Shown here piece after piece: positions 60,545 through 64,000 of a stretch of 64,000 nucleotides of DNA. The notes under the pieces were generated by a model. It saw only the letters and a list, made by a program, of their open reading frames with translations. It did not search any database and had not been told where the DNA came from. Positions within the stretch are counted from its first letter, which is position 1. Every line of letters begins with the position of its first letter. The DNA lies in the NCBI GenBank assembly GCA_963849955.1, contig CAWKJU010000019.1, positions 40,380-104,379 on the forward strand. Reading direction: 5' to 3'. This stretch comes from CAWFGW01 sp963849955 (GTDB lineage Bacteria; Bacteroidota; Bacteroidia; Cytophagales; JAAEPT01). Position numbers and translations under genes: made by a program.

Positions 60545-61810
60545 ATGCTTAAGCTTCTTACCACCCTTTGCTCTTTATTTCTCTTCGGATGTTGTCTTGG
60601 ACAAAATTACCTGTTGAAAGAAGACTTCGACAACAACAACAACGAATGGCCATTTATTGCGACAGCTGAAACCTATGATAACCAAATAAAAAATGGCCAT
60701 TTAGAATGGCGCAACAAATCCACCGGATATCAAAGCAGTTATTTTTTTACCAATGAAGATTGGAATAAAAATTTCAAAATAACAATGCGTTTAAAATTAG
60801 CTTCTGGAAGAAAAAACAACCTTATCGGGCTGTATTTCTCATCCAATCAAAAAAGGACCCATTATTATCGGTTTGGAATCTCTGATAACGGTTCCTGGCG
60901 AGTGGATGCTGTCAATGATGAAGGTACCTTAATCAATTCCGGTTGGATAAAATCAAGTGCGATAAAATCGGGGGAATATAACGAACTGGAAATAAGAAAG
61001 CTTGGTAACAATACTTTTTTCAGTATTAATGGCGTGACCGTAGACTTTCAAAAAGATTTAAAGGAAATAGGAAAATATATAGCGGTTTCAACCTGTGATA
61101 GCTCGCATGTGCTGTTCGACTATGTATATGTAGAGGAAACAAATGAAGAAAAAAAAGCGCTTCAAGATGCTTTGGAAAAGTATTTTGATCAATTAAAATT
61201 CTCAAAAACCATCCTGAATGAAACATTTGATGACAATACCTTAGGTTGGTCTGAAGGTGATGACAAAGAGTATTTTGCTGATATAAAAGATGGTACGCTC
61301 ATGTATGCCAATAAGTCAAACACGCAATCCCGAAGTACCATTGTGAATGCATCCGAACTCAATTGGAGTCTTGATTTCACGATTCAAACGAGCATTAAAA
61401 GAAATAGTGGTACGAATAATAACATTTATGGCATGCTCATCGGGTATAACGATTGGGATAATTACCATGGGTTTGGATTTTCGCCCAATGGATATTGGAA
61501 AGCTTTAGGTGAAGATAAAAAAACAGTGACCTATTCATCAGGTTGGAAAAAAACCGAATTAGTAAATGCGAATGATTACAACCTGTTGACGATTGAAAAA
61601 GTGGGTGATCAACTGGCTTTTTTTATAAACGACAAACCAGTAGCTGTAGGCTATGCTGCTAAACGCACTGGTGGAAATGTGGGATTCTGGTTAACCTCTG
61701 GTGCCATCTGTAAGGCGGACTTTTATAAAGTCACTAGTTTCTATCGATCAGAAAAAGAACAAGAAAATCGGATAAAGGAAATCACTTCAAAATTGGAAAA
61801 TGTTAAATAA
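60545..61810 (+). CDS. Exported protein with two related beta-sandwich domains
   Basis: I start it at ATG 60545, which gives a signal peptide (LKLLTTLCSLFLFGCCLGQ); the frame is open from 60488 only by overlap with the CHAT gene end. About 421 residues with two copies of a roughly 180-residue LamG/DUF1080-like sandwich domain: LLKEDFDNNNNEWPF ... GHLEWRNKS ... YRFGISDNGSWRVD, and ILNETFDDNTLGWSEG ... GTLMYANKS ... HGFGFSPNGYWKAL. The repeats share (D/N)xFD-x5-W, GxLxxxNKS and FxINxxxV. Such domains bind sugars or proteins. It may be a lipoprotein (Cys at GCC). It follows the CHAT gene by 37 bases. Confidence 0.85.
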   Translation: MLKLLTTLCSLFLFGCCLGQNYLLKEDFDNNNNEWPFIATAETYDNQIKNGHLEWRNKSTGYQSSYFFTNEDWNKNFKITMRLKLASGRKNNLIGLYFSSNQKRTHYYRFGISDNGSWRVDAVNDEGTLINSGWIKSSAIKSGEYNELEIRKLGNNTFFSINGVTVDFQKDLKEIGKYIAVSTCDSSHVLFDYVYVEETNEEKKALQDALEKYFDQLKFSKTILNETFDDNTLGWSEGDDKEYFADIKDGTLMYANKSNTQSRSTIVNASELNWSLDFTIQTSIKRNSGTNNNIYGMLIGYNDWDNYHGFGFSPNGYWKALGEDKKTVTYSSGWKKTELVNANDYNLLTIEKVGDQLAFFINDKPVAVGYAAKRTGGNVGFWLTSGAICKADFYKVTSFYRSEKEQENRIKEITSKLENVK

Positions 61811-61850
61811 GCCCATTTTTTTAACAAAATCACTTCTTGATATTAATCGC

Positions 61851-64000
61851 ATGAAAACCATAAAAAACACCTACCTCATCATTACTCTGCTAATTTTCAC
61901 CCAATTGGCGGCTAAAGGACAAGAAATTTTTAGAGATGACTTTAATGCACCAACAAATTCCTGGTCTGGGTTAACAGAAACCGGAAGTGTAAAAATTAAT
62001 GATGGACTCTTATTGATGAATAACCTGAGTGGATCATCATCGGGCTCATCTGAGTTAACTATTCCTATTGATTGGTCGAAAGATTTTTCAATTAAAACCT
62101 CTGTAAAACTACTTTCTGGTGCTATTGATAACTCAATTGGTTTTATTTTTTCAAAAAAGCCGAATGAAAAAGCTGGGTATATTTATGGATTGTCAGACAA
62201 TGGTCATTGGATTTTTTGGCAATACGAACCAGAAGCAAAATACCATGAAACTGGCTGGCAACAAACGAGTTTAGTCCATTCTAAACTATTTAATACGCTT
62301 GAAGTTCAAAAAATTGGTTCTTCGCTATATTTTTTCATAAATGACCAAGTTGTCCATAAACAAGAATCACTAGATAAAATAGGCGATGCACTCGCTCTTC
62401 AAGTTTGCAAGGGTGCTTCAGTCGCTTTTGATTATATAACCGTTAATTATTTGTCAAATACCGATACAAAAGCATTGGAAAATGAACTAAGTGAATATAA
62501 ATCTCTTGGAATTCGTTCATCATTTGTGCATCTGGACAATGAGATACAAAGCCTTCAAAGACCTTCTCCCTATTTTACTTCCAGCAATCATGTGAATCAA
62601 CTTTTTTACCCTGAGAGTAATGAATTGTACCTCACTATGGACCAATATAGTATATTATATGACCTTAAAAATAGAGAAACAAATAAGGTGTATAAAAGCA
62701 TCTCCTCTTCTAATGACGCTGAAACAATTGGTAATTATGTGGATTTAGTTACAGATGTGCGTCCCCACACGTTAATCAAAATTGATGATAAAAAATTACT
62801 TTTTGTAAATGCTAATGACATTCAATACTTTGACGGTTATGATGCCAAAATCAGCACTAAAACAGGATATTTTATAGGGATGAAAAGTCCTTTAGAAGTT
62901 TATACAATAAATGATGATAAAATTGAAATTTTCAATCTTACTACCCAAGAAACGACCACACTCTTTAAATTAAAACGACCAAAAGATAAGCGCAATTGTG
63001 TTTTCAATAACCTATCCAACGACAAAAAATACTTACTTGCTCATACGATGAACTCGTTAGTTGTCTTCAATGCGATGTCAGGAGAAGTGCTGTATGAAAG
63101 CAAACCAGAAGACAAAATAAAAATCACGTATGCTCAGCAAATAAACAGTACCTATGATGGATTGATAATTTTAGAAAAAGACGGTTCTCTTTCTGGTGAA
63201 TTATTAGAACTAAACCCTTCTAATGGGACTATAAAAGTAATTGAACAGCGATTTCCAGGTAAAGTATATTTACACGAAAACTATGTATATCATGTAACAG
63301 GTGCCGGAATAGAATTGTATGACCTAAGAGCAAAAAAATTCATCACAAAACAACCAATTCCTCTACCTCAGTCAACGAATAATTTCACAAACTTCACCGC
63401 TTTTTATTACCCTGAGTTAAATCAAATTTATATCAGTGGCGGACTTGATAAAACGTGGTATGTTTCCAATAAATCAATGACTTTTTCTGCGTTATTGGCC
63501 GATATATCTACTGGAGAAATAACCCCTTTATTGTTTCATGAAACAAGTGCTACGCAACAAAAGCAAAAAGAAAAACAAGCTGCTGAAGACAAAAAAAACA
63601 AAGCAAATGTTGATGCCCTTTTCGCTAAACTAAAACCGTTTGGCTCTTATTTTAAATTCAACTATGGCAACTTTCCGTATGTTAGTATTGTCGATGATCC
63701 TATTTTAAAGAAGGGGTATATAAGCTACGTCAAAGCAATAGGCAAATTTTGTGATTCATTTGGGGGAGGTAGTATCCTCGCCTTGCGGGAAAATGTAAAT
63801 GGTGTAGGTGAACAATATATCTTTGAGCTTATTCATGTTTCATCCAATGGCAATGTAAGGAAAGAAACCCTAGGTGTTACACAAAAAATACGTGGTCAGG
63901 TCACACAGCTATGTGATCTTTCGATATCAAAAACCAGTACAGGATACACAATCACCACAGATACAGATGGACGTATCAAAACCTATAAAGTGTCGGGGAG
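61851..64000 (+). CDS. Exported beta-sandwich and propeller-like protein, cut by the window edge
   Basis: It runs off the right edge without a stop, 716 codons visible. A signal peptide (NTYLIITLLIFTQLAAKG) precedes one beta-sandwich domain of the same type as in the previous gene (IFRDDFNAPTNSWSGL ... DGLLLMNNLSG ... YGLSDNGHWIFWQYE). After a short coil, about residues 215-560 read like a repeat-rich beta-propeller (NQLFYPESNELYLTMDQYS, KKYLLAHTMNSLVVFNAMSG, YLHENYVYHVTGAGIELYDL). A Lys/Gln-rich coil follows (QQKQKEKQAAEDKKNKANVD) and a further beta region. It is the third gene of the CHAT cluster, 40 bases downstream. Function unknown. Confidence 0.85.
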   Translation, partial: MKTIKNTYLIITLLIFTQLAAKGQEIFRDDFNAPTNSWSGLTETGSVKINDGLLLMNNLSGSSSGSSELTIPIDWSKDFSIKTSVKLLSGAIDNSIGFIFSKKPNEKAGYIYGLSDNGHWIFWQYEPEAKYHETGWQQTSLVHSKLFNTLEVQKIGSSLYFFINDQVVHKQESLDKIGDALALQVCKGASVAFDYITVNYLSNTDTKALENELSEYKSLGIRSSFVHLDNEIQSLQRPSPYFTSSNHVNQLFYPESNELYLTMDQYSILYDLKNRETNKVYKSISSSNDAETIGNYVDLVTDVRPHTLIKIDDKKLLFVNANDIQYFDGYDAKISTKTGYFIGMKSPLEVYTINDDKIEIFNLTTQETTTLFKLKRPKDKRNCVFNNLSNDKKYLLAHTMNSLVVFNAMSGEVLYESKPEDKIKITYAQQINSTYDGLIILEKDGSLSGELLELNPSNGTIKVIEQRFPGKVYLHENYVYHVTGAGIELYDLRAKKFITKQPIPLPQSTNNFTNFTAFYYPELNQIYISGGLDKTWYVSNKSMTFSALLADISTGEITPLLFHETSATQQKQKEKQAAEDKKNKANVDALFAKLKPFGSYFKFNYGNFPYVSIVDDPILKKGYISYVKAIGKFCDSFGGGSILALRENVNGVGEQYIFELIHVSSNGNVRKETLGVTQKIRGQVTQLCDLSISKTSTGYTITTDTDGRIKTYKVSG

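Overview
The window comes from a low-GC bacterium of the phylum Bacteroidota. The reasons are two secreted proteins with type IX secretion (T9SS) sorting tails, a FucP-type sugar transporter, HTH/integrase/VirE-N/DUF3987 mobile modules typical of the phylum, a CzcA-CzcC fusion pump, fused MerTP, and promoters of the TTG-N19-21-TAnnTTTG type. I cannot name the genus.

Layout. 1-9303 is chromosomal backbone: a leftward block (secreted protein end, hexapeptide acetyltransferase, M3 peptidase, PaaE-like ferredoxin reductase, lysine-rich lipoprotein) and a rightward block (FucP transporter; ABC metal permease, thioredoxin-like protein and mnmE with 3-nt gaps). 9286-38380 is an integrated island. 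A tyrosine recombinase sits just inside mnmE. The 3' end of mnmE (TTTTGTATAGGAAAGTAAT) has an imperfect copy (16 of 19 bases) 29 kb away, and both ends carry inverted TGTTGCTAA sites inside the core repeats. The island holds a recombination module (9.5-12.0 kb), a VirE-N/DUF3987 replication-like module (12.2-15.6 kb), a five-gene operon joining an Eco57I-like restriction-modification system, a second methylase, a PD-(D/E)xK-like nuclease and a prokaryotic Argonaute (15.7-23.8 kb), a leftward heavy-metal efflux operon (33.0-23.8 kb) whose promoter is split by an intact IS982-family element, a small mercury-uptake operon (35.1-36.3 kb), and two small element-type genes.

38.6-50.6 kb is a second accessory stretch: a HipBST-like tripartite toxin-antitoxin, a class II Fic protein with two 27-bp operators, a type I restriction-modification operon with an embedded dinD and a small HTH gene that lacks a normal start codon, and a small HExxH protein. 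50.8-64 kb carries exported proteins: an M43 metalloprotease with CARDB-like repeats and a T9SS tail, a DUF1826-like protein, another T9SS protein, and a cluster led by a secreted MORN/TPR/CHAT protease followed by two proteins with related beta-sandwich domains.

The most interesting system is the restriction-modification/nuclease/Argonaute operon. Its PIWI domain appears to lack the catalytic tetrad while the guide 5'-end pocket looks intact. This suggests a guide-loaded sensor that recruits the adjacent nuclease, co-expressed with self-marking methylases. That is inference from gene order and motifs read by eye; no alignment or database search was run.
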